A stretch of DNA of 20,765 nt from Actinomycetota bacterium. Its GTDB lineage: Bacteria > Actinomycetota > Acidimicrobiia > Acidimicrobiales > JAHWKP01. Position 1 is the first letter of the stretch; every line of letters begins with the position of its first letter. The DNA lies in NCBI GenBank assembly GCA_019347775.1, contig JAHWKP010000008.1, positions 1 through 20,765 on the forward strand, read 5' to 3'. This document shows positions 13,980 through 20,765 of the stretch, one piece after another. Position numbers and translations under genes: made by a program. The notes under the pieces were generated by a model. It saw nothing but the letters and a program-made list of their open reading frames with translations, ran no database searches and had not been told where the DNA came from.

Positions 13980-14534
13980 ATGGCAGATTCGACTGGTTCA
14001 GAAGAGGTAGTTGGCCCGATTCCCGAGGGCGCCGATGCCGACGAGTACGACCGGCTCAGGCGCCGAGTGATGTCCGTTTTCCCCTACGGCCTCTACGTGA
14101 TCGGCAGCCGCGATGGCGAGCGGAGGAACGCCATGACCGCCAACTGGGTGACGCAGCTTTCGTTCGATCCCCGCAAGCTCGTCGGAGTGTCCATCGAACG
14201 CACCTCCTTTACGCACGAGTTGATCGCCGCCGGTCGCTCCTTCACCGTCAACGTGGTGCCGCGTGACGAGCGAGAATCGGTGCGCAAGTTCACCAAGCCG
14301 GTGGAGGTCGACACCTCGGCGTCGACTCTCAACGGCTACGCCTACCGCGACGGGCCCAGCGGGGCGCCGCTGCTGGAGATAGCGGCCGCCTGGGTGGACT
14401 GCCGGGTCATTAACGAGGTGGATTGCGGCAGTCACACGTTCTTCATCGGCGAGGTGATCGCGGCTGGCTTCGAGCGAGACGAGGACACCCCGGTGCTGCG
14501 CCTGGAAGACACCCGCATGAAGTACGCCGGGTGA
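13980..14534 (+). CDS. Flavin reductase-like protein (FMN-binding split barrel)
   Basis: A 184-residue member of the flavin reductase-like family, small dimeric proteins that bind FMN and reduce it with NAD(P)H for a partner oxygenase or act on their own. The core is VMSVFPYGLYVIGSRDG, then RNAMTANWVTQLSFDPRKLVGVSIER, the flavin-binding stretch, followed by SFTVNVVPRDE and later CGSHTFFIGEVIAAG, which closes the barrel. Size and motif order are normal. A perfect Shine-Dalgarno, TAGGAGGT (13961-13968), lies 11 bases before the ATG. Its stop overlaps the RNase D start (GTGA, 14531-14534). No oxygenase partner is present nearby, so its electron acceptor is unknown. Confidence 0.87.
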   Translation: MADSTGSEEVVGPIPEGADADEYDRLRRRVMSVFPYGLYVIGSRDGERRNAMTANWVTQLSFDPRKLVGVSIERTSFTHELIAAGRSFTVNVVPRDERESVRKFTKPVEVDTSASTLNGYAYRDGPSGAPLLEIAAAWVDCRVINEVDCGSHTFFIGEVIAAGFERDEDTPVLRLEDTRMKYAG

Positions 14535-15727
14535 CCGAAAGCGAAGCCGCCTTTCGGTGGATCGATGATCAATCCGAATTGCAGGAACTGGTCGCCGAGC
14601 TGGTCTCGCACCCGGCAATCGGATGGGATACCGAGTTCCACCGTGAGCGTTCGTATTACCCGCATCTGGCGCTGGTTCAGGTCGCGTGGCCGAATGGCAT
14701 CGCACTGATCGACCCGCTGGCTCTTGACTTGACGCCGCTCGCGACCGTTCTCGAGCGCACCGTGTCCGTCCTGCACGCCGACCAGGACATCGCGATCCTC
14801 GAGCGTTCTTGCGGCGCAGCGCCGGCAGTTTTGTTCGATACGCAGGTAGCGGCCGGGTTTCTTGGCATGTCGTCGCCGTCGTTGGCGGCCTTGGTGGAGC
14901 GCTTTGCAGGGGTGCGCTTGGCCAAGGGCCACCGTCTGGCGGACTGGGCCCACCGGCCCCTGAGCGAAGGGGAATGCCGCTACGCGGCGAACGATGTGGC
15001 CCATCTCCTCCACCTTCACGAGCGCCTCACCACCAAGCTCGAGGAGAAAGGCCGCTTGACTTGGGCTCTGGCGGAGTGCGAAACCCTGCTCGCCCGCGAC
15101 CGCTCGTACCAGGACCCCGACAGGGCCTGGTGGCGTATGAAGGACTCGCGAGCGTTGAGAGGCGATTCGCGAAACATCGCTCAGACCGTCGCCGCGTGGC
15201 GGGAGCGCCGCGCCGAACGCCTCGATATCCCGCCGAGATTCGTGTTGTCCGACATGGCCCTGGCCAACATCGCTCAGCGCAAGCCGACCCGGCCGGCTGA
15301 CCTCGACGGTATACGTGGACTCGACCGTCGCCAGATCGGCGGAGCGGCCGACGAACTCCTCGCAGCGGTGAGAGAAGGCCTGAGCTTGGAGCCAGAGGCT
15401 CTGCGCCTCCCGGTCACGGACGAGGGCGAGAGAGGGCAGCGTGCGGGAGTGACACTGGCATCGGCGTGGGTCGCCCAGCTCGGCAGGGACCTCGGGATCG
15501 ACCCGGCGCTGCTGGCCACCCGTTCCGATGTGGTCGGGTTCCTGCGGGGGTCACCTTCGACCCGGCTGGCGAACGGATGGAGGGCGGAGCTGGTGGGGGA
15601 GCCAGTCCGCAAGCTCGTCTCCGGCGAGGCGGCGCTGGCTTTCGACGGCGAAAACCTGGTTCTGGAGGATCGAGCCCCGGCCCGTGCGGACCGAAGTGAC
15701 GGAGGAGCGGGCAGAGTAGGCCGATGA
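14531..15727 (+). CDS. rnd: Ribonuclease D (DEDD exonuclease with HRDC domain)
   Basis: A 398-residue 3'-5' exoribonuclease of the RNase D type that trims structured RNAs such as tRNA precursors. The DEDDy active-site residues are visible: Asp33 and Glu35 in GWDTEFHRERSYYP, Asp86 in HADQDIAIL, and Tyr151 and Asp155 in CRYAANDVAHLL. The HRDC nucleic-acid-binding domain lies at about residues 215-285 (WRERRAERLDIPPRFVLSD, then DLDGIRGLDRRQIGGAADEL). I chose the GTG at 14531, which overlaps the upstream stop by 4 bases; the frame is open further upstream but that sequence is the flavin-reductase gene read in another frame. Its own stop overlaps the next gene by ATGA. Confidence 0.9.
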   Translation: MTESEAAFRWIDDQSELQELVAELVSHPAIGWDTEFHRERSYYPHLALVQVAWPNGIALIDPLALDLTPLATVLERTVSVLHADQDIAILERSCGAAPAVLFDTQVAAGFLGMSSPSLAALVERFAGVRLAKGHRLADWAHRPLSEGECRYAANDVAHLLHLHERLTTKLEEKGRLTWALAECETLLARDRSYQDPDRAWWRMKDSRALRGDSRNIAQTVAAWRERRAERLDIPPRFVLSDMALANIAQRKPTRPADLDGIRGLDRRQIGGAADELLAAVREGLSLEPEALRLPVTDEGERGQRAGVTLASAWVAQLGRDLGIDPALLATRSDVVGFLRGSPSTRLANGWRAELVGEPVRKLVSGEAALAFDGENLVLEDRAPARADRSDGGAGRVGR

Positions 15728-15966
15728 GCGAAGAACTCGACGTGGCGGCGATGATCGAACGCTTCCGGGAGCGGGCCAAGGCCGTCCGGAACCGGGGCCT
15801 GCCTCCTGTGGAGGGTGCGGAACGGAAGAAGTTCGTCGAGCAGGCCCGCCTCGACTACCAGGACTTCGCCATGCTGGGCGACGCCCAGGGAGAGCTCGAG
15901 GACGGCGTGCTTCACCTGCGGGTGGACCTCCGTCCCGACCCGGGGGCGCGTCCGGACCCCTCTTGA
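15724..15966 (+). CDS. Small conserved-looking protein of unknown function
   Basis: An 80-residue acidic protein that I do not recognise. It begins MSEELDVAAMIERFRERAKAVRNRGLPPVEG, predicted helical, then KKFVEQARLDYQDFAMLGDA and a short beta-like ELEDGVLHLRVDLRP, and ends in a Pro/Asp tail. It has no cysteines, no signal peptide and no membrane segment, so it should be cytoplasmic. Its ATG overlaps the RNase D stop (ATGA, 15724-15727), which argues that it is a true gene translated with rnd. A link to RNA metabolism is only suggested by this coupling. Confidence 0.7.
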   Translation: MSEELDVAAMIERFRERAKAVRNRGLPPVEGAERKKFVEQARLDYQDFAMLGDAQGELEDGVLHLRVDLRPDPGARPDPS

Positions 15967-16010
15967 CTACCGGGTACCATCGGAGCGTCAGTGCGTCGGG
16001 CGTGGGTAGG

Positions 16011-16048
16011 CCCCGTAGCCCAGGAGGGCCGGGGTGACACCAGGGGCC
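16011..16048 (+). promoter_or_regulatory. Two mutually exclusive hairpins in the leader of the zinc-knuckle-like gene
   Basis: Form A pairs CCCCG-ta-GCCC (16011-16021) with GGGCCGGGG (16026-16034) around an AGGA loop. Form B pairs GGT-a-GGCCCC (16005-16014) with GGGGCCACC (16043-16051). Both use the same CCCC tract, so only one can form. Form B ends 3 bases before the Shine-Dalgarno AGGAAGGG (16055-16062). This could be a simple terminator for the rnd transcript or a translational switch. Confidence 0.3.
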
Positions 16049-16070
16049 ACCAGCAGGAAGGGACGAGGAC

Positions 16071-16361
16071 GTGAGGAAAGGACGCCACCGGCGCTTCGAG
16101 GAGGCAAGAGCTCTCAAGCGCCTGAATGAGCCGGACGAGCAGCCGTGCGCCGAGTGCGGTGCCGATCCCGAGGACGACCATGCCTCGTGGTGCCTCGCTC
16201 CGGTCGAAGACCTGCTCGACGAGCAGGAAGCTGCAGCCAAATGGACCACCGTGTTGGACAGCCATCAAGACGACGCCAGTGCCAACGGCGGAGCCTCGAA
16301 CGGAAACGGTGGCACGAGTGCCGCCAGTCCTAACGGCGTAGCCAGCGAAGCCTCCGGCTAG
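16071..16361 (+). CDS. Small protein with a CxxC...HxxxC zinc-knuckle-like motif
   Basis: A 96-residue protein. Residues 1-20 are strongly basic (MRKGRHRRFEEARALKRL). Residues 26-41 carry Cys26-x2-Cys29-x7-His37-x3-Cys41 (CAECGADPEDDHASWC), which looks like a single zinc-binding knuckle, spaced more widely than the CX2CX4HX4C retroviral form. After a helical, acidic stretch (EDLLDEQEAAAKW) the last 30 residues are Asn/Gly/Ser/Ala-rich and probably disordered. The GTG start has AGGAAGGG 8 bases upstream. I do not recognise the family. The basic N-terminus plus zinc knuckle suggests nucleic acid binding, but this is inference. The next gene follows after 21 bases. Confidence 0.65.
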   Translation: MRKGRHRRFEEARALKRLNEPDEQPCAECGADPEDDHASWCLAPVEDLLDEQEAAAKWTTVLDSHQDDASANGGASNGNGGTSAASPNGVASEASG

Positions 16362-16382
16362 CCGGCACCTCGGGGGGGCGAA

Positions 16383-17525
16383 ATGCGCAAGTCTCTGGAC
16401 TGGCGCGCGGCCGCGTCCCAGCTCGGCCCCTACCGACGGGCCGAAGCCGTGTTGGCGGTCATCATCGCCGTGTTACTGATGGCATCGGTAGGCGCGGTGG
16501 TCCGGGGCTCTGGCATAGATCCCGGAGTTTCAGTGGGGACCACGCCACCACTGGCAGCGGCCGCGCCTCTCACGTTTGGCGATCGTTTGGCGATCGCGCC
16601 GGTGCCGCCGACCCCGGCTCCAGCTCCGATCGTCGAGACGACGATCCCCTTTGTGCCCCCGACCCGTTCAGCCCGTCCGGCAGCGGCCCTCCCGACCTCC
16701 GGCTTCGCCAGTGCGACCAGCGCCGGTATACAGCCCTACACGGGGCTCGGCACGTGGGTCGACGTATACGACTGGACCGCCACCTATACCCGGGAGGCGG
16801 GACCAGAGGTGGGTCCAGAGACGCTGGATCTGATGGCCGCCGAGGGTGTCCAGACGCTCTATATCCAGCCCTCCAAGCACGACGCCCCAGATGACATCGT
16901 CGAGCGCGATCGGCTTGAAGCCATCCTCGCCCGTGCACGTGCCAATCGGATTCGCGTCGTTGCCTGGTATCTCCCCACGCTGGTCGATCCCGCCGCCGAT
17001 CTGCGCCGGCTACTCGCCATAGCCAACCTGCCGGTAGACGGCCTGGCTGTCGACATCGAGGCCCGCAACGTCACCGATGTGGGCGAGCGCAACCGCCGGC
17101 TCGTGCAGCTCTCCGCCGATCTACGAGCGGCGCTGCCCGGCCGCACGCTCGGGGGAATCGTGCTGCCTCCGGTCCTGATGGAAGAGGTGAACCGGAACTA
17201 CTGGCCGAACTTCCCCTGGCGCGAGATCGCCCCCTATTACGACGTCTGGCAGACGATGGGCTACTGGACGGACCGGAAGCCATCCTCGGGCTGGGGCGAC
17301 GCTTACGCGTACACGATGGAGAACGTGCTGCGTCTACGGCGCAATCTCGGTCTTCCCAATGCGCCCGTGCACCCGATCGGCGGGATCGGCCACCGCACGA
17401 CTCCGGACGACCTTGCCGGCTTCCACCGAGCGGCAGTGGAGAGCGTGTGCCTGGGGGGCAGCCTTTACGACTGGCGCACCACCGGCGCTGCGCTCTGGCC
17501 TGGCTTGCGCCCGTTCCGCGTCTGA
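16383..17525 (+). CDS. Membrane-anchored extracytoplasmic protein with a TIM-barrel-like domain
   Basis: A 380-residue protein. A single membrane span (AVLAVIIAVLLMASVGAVV, about 22-40) follows a short cytoplasmic N-terminus. Residues 50-115 are a Pro/Ala/Thr-rich linker (PVPPTPAPAPIVETTIPFVP). The rest, from GTWVDVYDW to the end, has the alternating strand/helix pattern of a TIM barrel: GVQTLYIQPSKHD, ANRIRVVAWYLPTL, VDGLAVDIEAR, GGIVLPP, YDVWQTMGYWTD and HPIGGIGHRT. The VDIEAR acid pair at the end of a strand and MGYWTD recall glycoside-hydrolase or polysaccharide-deacetylase-associated barrels, but I cannot name the family. A cell-wall or exopolysaccharide substrate is a guess. GGGGGG at 16373-16378 is the likely ribosome site. 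Its last 61 bp overlap the convergent cysteine-cluster gene. Confidence 0.7.
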   Translation: MRKSLDWRAAASQLGPYRRAEAVLAVIIAVLLMASVGAVVRGSGIDPGVSVGTTPPLAAAAPLTFGDRLAIAPVPPTPAPAPIVETTIPFVPPTRSARPAAALPTSGFASATSAGIQPYTGLGTWVDVYDWTATYTREAGPEVGPETLDLMAAEGVQTLYIQPSKHDAPDDIVERDRLEAILARARANRIRVVAWYLPTLVDPAADLRRLLAIANLPVDGLAVDIEARNVTDVGERNRRLVQLSADLRAALPGRTLGGIVLPPVLMEEVNRNYWPNFPWREIAPYYDVWQTMGYWTDRKPSSGWGDAYAYTMENVLRLRRNLGLPNAPVHPIGGIGHRTTPDDLAGFHRAAVESVCLGGSLYDWRTTGAALWPGLRPFRV

Positions 17526-18274
17526 CCGAGCTGGACGGCCCGGCCCGCTTCAGCCGGGTGCGGTAGCGGCTTGTTGGCTCCTCGCCGGCGGCGCATCGTT
17601 GCTAGGTATTCGGCCAGTTCTTCGTAGACCGCCTCGTTGGAGATGGCCACGAGCTCATCGCGCATGGTCTCGTAGACCGGGCTGCGTCCGATGAAGGCGT
17701 CGGGCGCTTCGGTGCACCACCAATGGAAGTCCTCGCCACCGCCCCCCCAATGGCGACGGTCCCACTGCGCGACTGTGGACGTGACATGGCCATCGGCGGC
17801 CACAGTGTCTTCGCGGCGCAGCGGAAGCTGCCAGCAAACCTCGGGCTTCCAGTCGAGGGGCCGCTCCTCCGCCTCCAGTGCGGCCCGGTGTAGGGCGCAC
17901 CCCGCGCCGCCGGGAAACTCCGGGCGGTTCAGGAAGATGCAGGCGCCCTTGACCCGGCGGCTTAGGGTCTCTTCACCCTGGCGGCGTAGGACGCCCCTGG
18001 TCAGGCCTTCCTTCCGGAACTGCCACTGGTCGGGCCGCAGCCGCTGCGTCTGGCGCTCGACGCGGTCGATGTCGTCCTGGTCGGTGAAGTGGGCGCCATG
18101 CGAGCAACACCCCTGGACCAGCTCGGTGGCGTCGTGGTCGAGCACGCCCTTGCAGCCTCGACCGAAGATGCATTCCCAGCCCGAGAGCAGGAATGCCACA
18201 TCGAAGACCCACGTCCTCTCCTCTTCGGGGTCCTCGATCGATACCCACTCCCGTACCGCCGCCGTTTGACTCAT
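17465..18274 (-). CDS. Cysteine-cluster protein (YkgJ/DUF3109-like)
   Basis: A 269-residue soluble protein with eight cysteines: 35, 41, 56, 57, 112, 126, 147 and 187. The arrangement WECIFGRGCKGV, QGCCSHGAHF, KGACIFLNRP, GAGCALHRAAL and KPEVCWQLPLRR resembles the YkgJ/DUF3109 cysteine clusters, thought to bind metal or an iron-sulfur centre. HWWCTEAP (185-191) adds a further Cys. The last 40 residues are low-complexity and basic, and are the part antisense to the neighbour's 3' end. The ATG has GGGAG about 7 bases upstream and lies 8 bases after the previous gene's stop, so it closes the operon that starts with cofH. The family assignment is by pattern only; function is unknown. Confidence 0.65.
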   Translation of the reverse strand: MSQTAAVREWVSIEDPEEERTWVFDVAFLLSGWECIFGRGCKGVLDHDATELVQGCCSHGAHFTDQDDIDRVERQTQRLRPDQWQFRKEGLTRGVLRRQGEETLSRRVKGACIFLNRPEFPGGAGCALHRAALEAEERPLDWKPEVCWQLPLRREDTVAADGHVTSTVAQWDRRHWGGGGEDFHWWCTEAPDAFIGRSPVYETMRDELVAISNEAVYEELAEYLATMRRRRGANKPLPHPAEAGRAVQLGQTRNGRKPGQSAAPVVRQS

Positions 18275-18282
18275 GTGTCTCC

Positions 18283-18480
18283 CTAGTCCTGAGGCAAAGA
18301 TTGTGGATCATCCTGCAGGCTCGGATCACCAAGCAGGTGGACTGCCTTCTCCACGGACCGCCGAGCGCGCGTGTAAAGACGCTCGGACTGCCCTTCACTC
18401 TCCCTGAGAGCGTCCAGGGCGAGATCGGCCAGATCCTCAGCCAGCGATTCGAGTTTGGCACGCACCTCTTCTCTGCTCAT
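18283..18480 (-). CDS. Small helical protein, 65 residues, unknown function
   Basis: Starting at the ATG at 18480 the protein reads MSREEVRAKLESLAEDLADL and continues ALDALRESEGQSERLYTRAR. It is predicted to be almost entirely amphipathic helix with Leu/Ala on one face, and could be a coiled coil, before a Pro/Asp/Gln tail. No cysteines or membrane segment are present. The frame is open further upstream, but that part is the LOG gene read in another frame. The start is one base after the LOG stop and the stop is 8 bases before the next gene, so it is almost certainly a co-translated operon member. I do not recognise the family; a partner or regulator of the flanking LOG or cysteine-cluster protein is possible. 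Confidence 0.7.
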   Translation of the reverse strand: MSREEVRAKLESLAEDLADLALDALRESEGQSERLYTRARRSVEKAVHLLGDPSLQDDPQSLPQD

Positions 18481-18481
18481 G

Positions 18482-19606
18482 TCAGGCCTTTTCGTCCTCT
18501 TCGGCGGTGGTCGGCGGGCGAGTCGGCACGGCCGGCGCACTCGGCAGGTCGTTGACCGCGTCGATCCGCAGCCGCAGGCGTCCATGCTGGAAACGATCGA
18601 AGCGGAGTGCGATGCGGGGCAGGTCGACGTTGTCGTTGTGGGACCGTTCCACCGGAAGCGGCCGGGTGTGGCGGATCACGCCGTCGGTCGTGATGTCGGC
18701 AAAGCGTTCCTGCAACTCGGCCACCTCGAGGTCCGTCGGCTCGCCCTTCAGACGCATGACCATGAGGTCTCCGACCCAACGGCGCGAGTGGTAGTTGCGG
18801 TAGAAGCCGAGCAGCTCTTCCGCGGCTTCTGCCACGTCGTCGGTAAGTCTGTAGAGGTGATGATCGTCATCGTCGATGAGGCCGCGCGACGTGACCTCCT
18901 CGCGCAAGAAGTTTTCCCAGCCTTGCCAATAAGTGCCGTTCGGAAGGTTCAGGAAAACGAGAGGTACCGGCTCGCCCTTGCCTGTCTGTAGGAGAGTCAA
19001 GAGCTCGAAGGCCTCGTCGAGCGTTCCGAATCCTCCGGGCATCACGACAAACCCTGCGGTTTCCTTCATCAACATCAGCTTGCGAGTGAAGAAGTAACGC
19101 ATCTCGACCAAGCGGGTGGGGTCATCGCCCAGCAGGGCATTGGCGGCCTGCTCGAACGGAAGACGTATGTTGACGCCGAGAGAGTTCTGCGGACCGGCTC
19201 CCTCGAACCCGGCGGCCATGATTCCCGGTCCGGCGCCGGTGACCACGACCCAGCCTTCCTCGGCCATACGTCGGGCCAGGTCCCGTGCTTGGTCGTAGAC
19301 CGGATTATCGGGGCCGGTGCGGGCGGAGCCGAACATCGTCACCTTCGGGCTGTCGCGGAAGGGAGCAAAGACCTCGAAGGCCTGCACCATCTCCTTCAAG
19401 GCCGCGCTGGCGATCTTCACGTCCAGACGGGAACTGGGCCCCCGGGCCAGGTCGGTGACTGTGACGAGGATCTCCTGGAGCTGATCTCGATAGCGCTCCG
19501 GCGCGAGGGCGTCCAGCAGGTCACTGATGGCGGTGTCGAGTCCAGCGTCACCGGTCGACCCTCGGCGAGGGACTGGCTGGCTTTCCGCTGCGGAGGCCGT
19601 CGTCAC
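18482..19606 (-). CDS. LOG-family protein (TIGR00730), extended form
   Basis: A 374-residue member of the LOG ('lysine decarboxylase-like') family, typically nucleoside 5'-monophosphate phosphoribohydrolases. The Rossmann core includes VTMFGSARTGPDNPVY (89-104), VVTGAGPGIMAAGFEGA (121-137) and the signature MPGGFGTLDEAFELL (189-203); the Arg/Lys pair TRKLML lies at 174-179. The fold is normally about 190-250 residues. Here an N-terminal helical part of about 85 residues precedes the core and about 100 residues follow it (DDVAEAAEELLGFYRNYHSRRWVGD). Such long forms are common in actinobacteria. The GTG start overlaps the cofH stop by GTGA. The substrate cannot be deduced; cytokinin activation is only the plant and plant-pathogen function of the family. 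Confidence 0.87.
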   Translation of the reverse strand: MTTASAAESQPVPRRGSTGDAGLDTAISDLLDALAPERYRDQLQEILVTVTDLARGPSSRLDVKIASAALKEMVQAFEVFAPFRDSPKVTMFGSARTGPDNPVYDQARDLARRMAEEGWVVVTGAGPGIMAAGFEGAGPQNSLGVNIRLPFEQAANALLGDDPTRLVEMRYFFTRKLMLMKETAGFVVMPGGFGTLDEAFELLTLLQTGKGEPVPLVFLNLPNGTYWQGWENFLREEVTSRGLIDDDDHHLYRLTDDVAEAAEELLGFYRNYHSRRWVGDLMVMRLKGEPTDLEVAELQERFADITTDGVIRHTRPLPVERSHNDNVDLPRIALRFDRFQHGRLRLRIDAVNDLPSAPAVPTRPPTTAEEDEKA

Positions 19607-20765
19607 GCCGGGATGGGGACGCGCCCGTATCGGGTCGTGCGTTGTTCCAACCGGCGGTTGCCGCCATCAGCAGCATTGGCGCGGCCGACGATGTCTGCGA
19701 AAGCGGAGGCATCCATGGCCTGGCCGTGTGAGGCCCCGGCCGCTCGCGAGATGTTCTCGTTGATGAGCGTGCCCCCCAAGTCATTGGCGCCCGCCCGCAG
19801 CACCTGCGCGGAGCCTTCGGCGCCGAGCTTGACCCACGAGGCTTGGATGTTCGGGACGAGTGACCCGTAGGCAAGTCGGGCGACGGCGTGCATCAGCACA
19901 GACTCCCGGAAGGTCGGGCCCGGCCGGGCCTTGCCCTGCAGCCACATCGGGGCGGCCATGTGAACGAAAGGAAGGGGCACGAATTCGGTGAAGCCCCCGG
20001 TCTCGGCTTGGAGATCCCTTGTGCGGACGATGTGACGAGCCCAGTGGATGGGCTGTTCGATGGCCCCGAACATGATCGTGATGTTGGATCCGAGCCCTAC
20101 GCCGTGGGCGGCGCGATGGCAATCCAGCCACTGCTGAGTGTTGATCTTGTCGGGACACAGAACGGCGCGGATCTCGTCGTCGAGGATCTCGGCCGCGGTC
20201 CCCGGGAGCGAGGCCAGGCCGGCGGCCTTCAGCTCGAGCAGATACTCCGTGAGGTCCACGCCGAGCCGGCGGGCGCCTTCGGTGACTTCCAGCGCGGTGA
20301 AGCCATGGATGTGGATTTCCGACGAAGCCGAGCGAACGGCGCGTAGAACGTCGAGGTAGTAGTTGCCGTCGAAGCTCGGGTGAATGCCACCTTGGAGGCA
20401 CACCTCCGTCGCGCCCATCTCCACTGCCTCGGCCACGCGATCGGAAATCTCTTCAAGCGTGAGCAGGTAGGGCGAGCCCCGCAGGTTCAGGGAGAGCGGA
20501 CCCTTCGAGAAGGCGCAGAACTTGCACTTGAACGTGCAGACGTTGGTGTAGTTGATGTTGCGGTTGGCCACCCAGGTGACGGTGTCGCCAACCAGTTCCC
20601 GGCGCAGCTCGTCCGCGGCCTCGGCAACGGCCATTACCTCGGGGCCACGGGCGGAGAACAGCGCCGCTATTTCGTCCACGCTCGGCAGTTGCGCTGCGCT
20701 GATCCGGTCGAGCACCTCACCGACAGCCGAGCCGGTCGCATGTTTCGCCGCCTGTAGTGACCGAG
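19603..20765 (-). CDS. fbiC: F420 deazaflavin (FO) synthase, CofH part; probably the C-terminal half of FbiC
   Basis: A radical-SAM enzyme that makes the deazaflavin FO, the chromophore of coenzyme F420, from a pyrimidine precursor and tyrosine. The [4Fe-4S] motif is CTFKCKFCAF, CX3CX2C at Cys60, 64 and 67 counted from the GTG at 20715. NRNINYTNV before it, GATEVCLQGGIHPSFDG, LPGTAAEILDDEIR, GGFTEFVPLPFVHMAAPM and ANDLGGTLINENISRAAG are CofH/FbiC sequences. The GTG at 20715 gives a 370-residue CofH, but the frame stays open to the window edge with helical sequence (RSLQAAKHATGSAVGE). In actinobacterial FbiC this part follows a CofG half, so a fusion is likely. I therefore annotate to the edge as partial. 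It heads the minus-strand operon. Confidence 0.9.
   Translation of the reverse strand, partial: RSLQAAKHATGSAVGEVLDRISAAQLPSVDEIAALFSARGPEVMAVAEAADELRRELVGDTVTWVANRNINYTNVCTFKCKFCAFSKGPLSLNLRGSPYLLTLEEISDRVAEAVEMGATEVCLQGGIHPSFDGNYYLDVLRAVRSASSEIHIHGFTALEVTEGARRLGVDLTEYLLELKAAGLASLPGTAAEILDDEIRAVLCPDKINTQQWLDCHRAAHGVGLGSNITIMFGAIEQPIHWARHIVRTRDLQAETGGFTEFVPLPFVHMAAPMWLQGKARPGPTFRESVLMHAVARLAYGSLVPNIQASWVKLGAEGSAQVLRAGANDLGGTLINENISRAAGASHGQAMDASAFADIVGRANAADGGNRRLEQRTTRYGRVPIPA

Noticed and set aside
14423..14530. Upstream extension of the RNase D frame
   Set aside because: These 36 codons lie inside the flavin-reductase gene in another frame and are Arg/His-rich; the GTG at 14531 with the 4-base overlap is a better start.
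18481..18585. Upstream extension of the 65-residue helical protein
   Set aside because: The extra 35 residues are Arg/Pro/Cys-rich shadow of the LOG 3' end; the ATG at 18480 directly follows the LOG stop.

Overview
The window looks like chromosomal DNA from a high-GC actinobacterium. The evidence is a strong G/C bias at third codon positions, many GTG starts, 4-base GTGA/ATGA gene overlaps, a DUF3151 gene, a septum-formation-type lipoprotein, a SigF/SigB-type sigma factor, and the CofH part of the F420 deazaflavin synthase. PutA lacking its DNA-binding domain, a secreted CAP protein with cell-wall-binding repeats, and the cupredoxin lipoprotein would suit a deep-branching or environmental lineage such as Acidimicrobiia. 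That placement is inference only. I see no tRNA, rRNA, CRISPR array, transposase, integrase or phage gene, so most of the window is ordinary core genome.

Layout, left to right. 1-1164 (+) is the 3' part of typA/bipA. Facing it at 1230-2225 (-) is a two-domain cupredoxin-like lipoprotein. At 2291-2448 lies a beheaded second copy of that gene's 3' end, including its terminator hairpin. Next come a YwrD-type gamma-glutamyltransferase-like gene (about 2464-4014, -) and a fatty-acyl-CoA synthetase (4067-5623, -). The sigma factor gene (5695-6495, +) diverges from the synthetase and converges on tyrS (6562-7827, -). tyrS is divergent from a septum-formation-family lipoprotein (7859-8431, +) across only 31 bp, and both genes look leaderless. 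The lipoprotein converges, with overlapping stop codons, on a CAP/CWB2 cell-wall protein (8428-9846, -).

A HIT hydrolase (9895-10317, -) diverges from a DUF3151 gene (10337-10801, +), which is translationally coupled to a 1002-residue PRODH-P5CDH fusion (10798-13806, +) that converts proline to glutamate. An intergenic stretch holds a terminator hairpin and a 19-residue membrane peptide on the minus strand (13877-13936). A plus-strand cluster follows: a flavin-reductase-like protein, RNase D and a small 80-residue protein, each overlapping the next by 4 bases. After that come a CxxC...HxxxC mini-protein with a structured leader and a membrane-anchored TIM-barrel-like protein.

The right end is a tight minus-strand operon read from 20765 to 17465: CofH (probably the C-terminal half of a fused FbiC), an extended LOG-family protein, a 65-residue helical protein and a cysteine-cluster protein. 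The last gene overlaps the TIM-barrel gene tail to tail by 61 bp.

No clearly novel multi-gene system is evident. The best leads are the duplicated and truncated cupredoxin locus, the tiny membrane peptide, the alternative hairpins before the zinc-knuckle-like protein, the back-to-back leaderless promoters at tyrS, and the unexplained small proteins inside the two operons.
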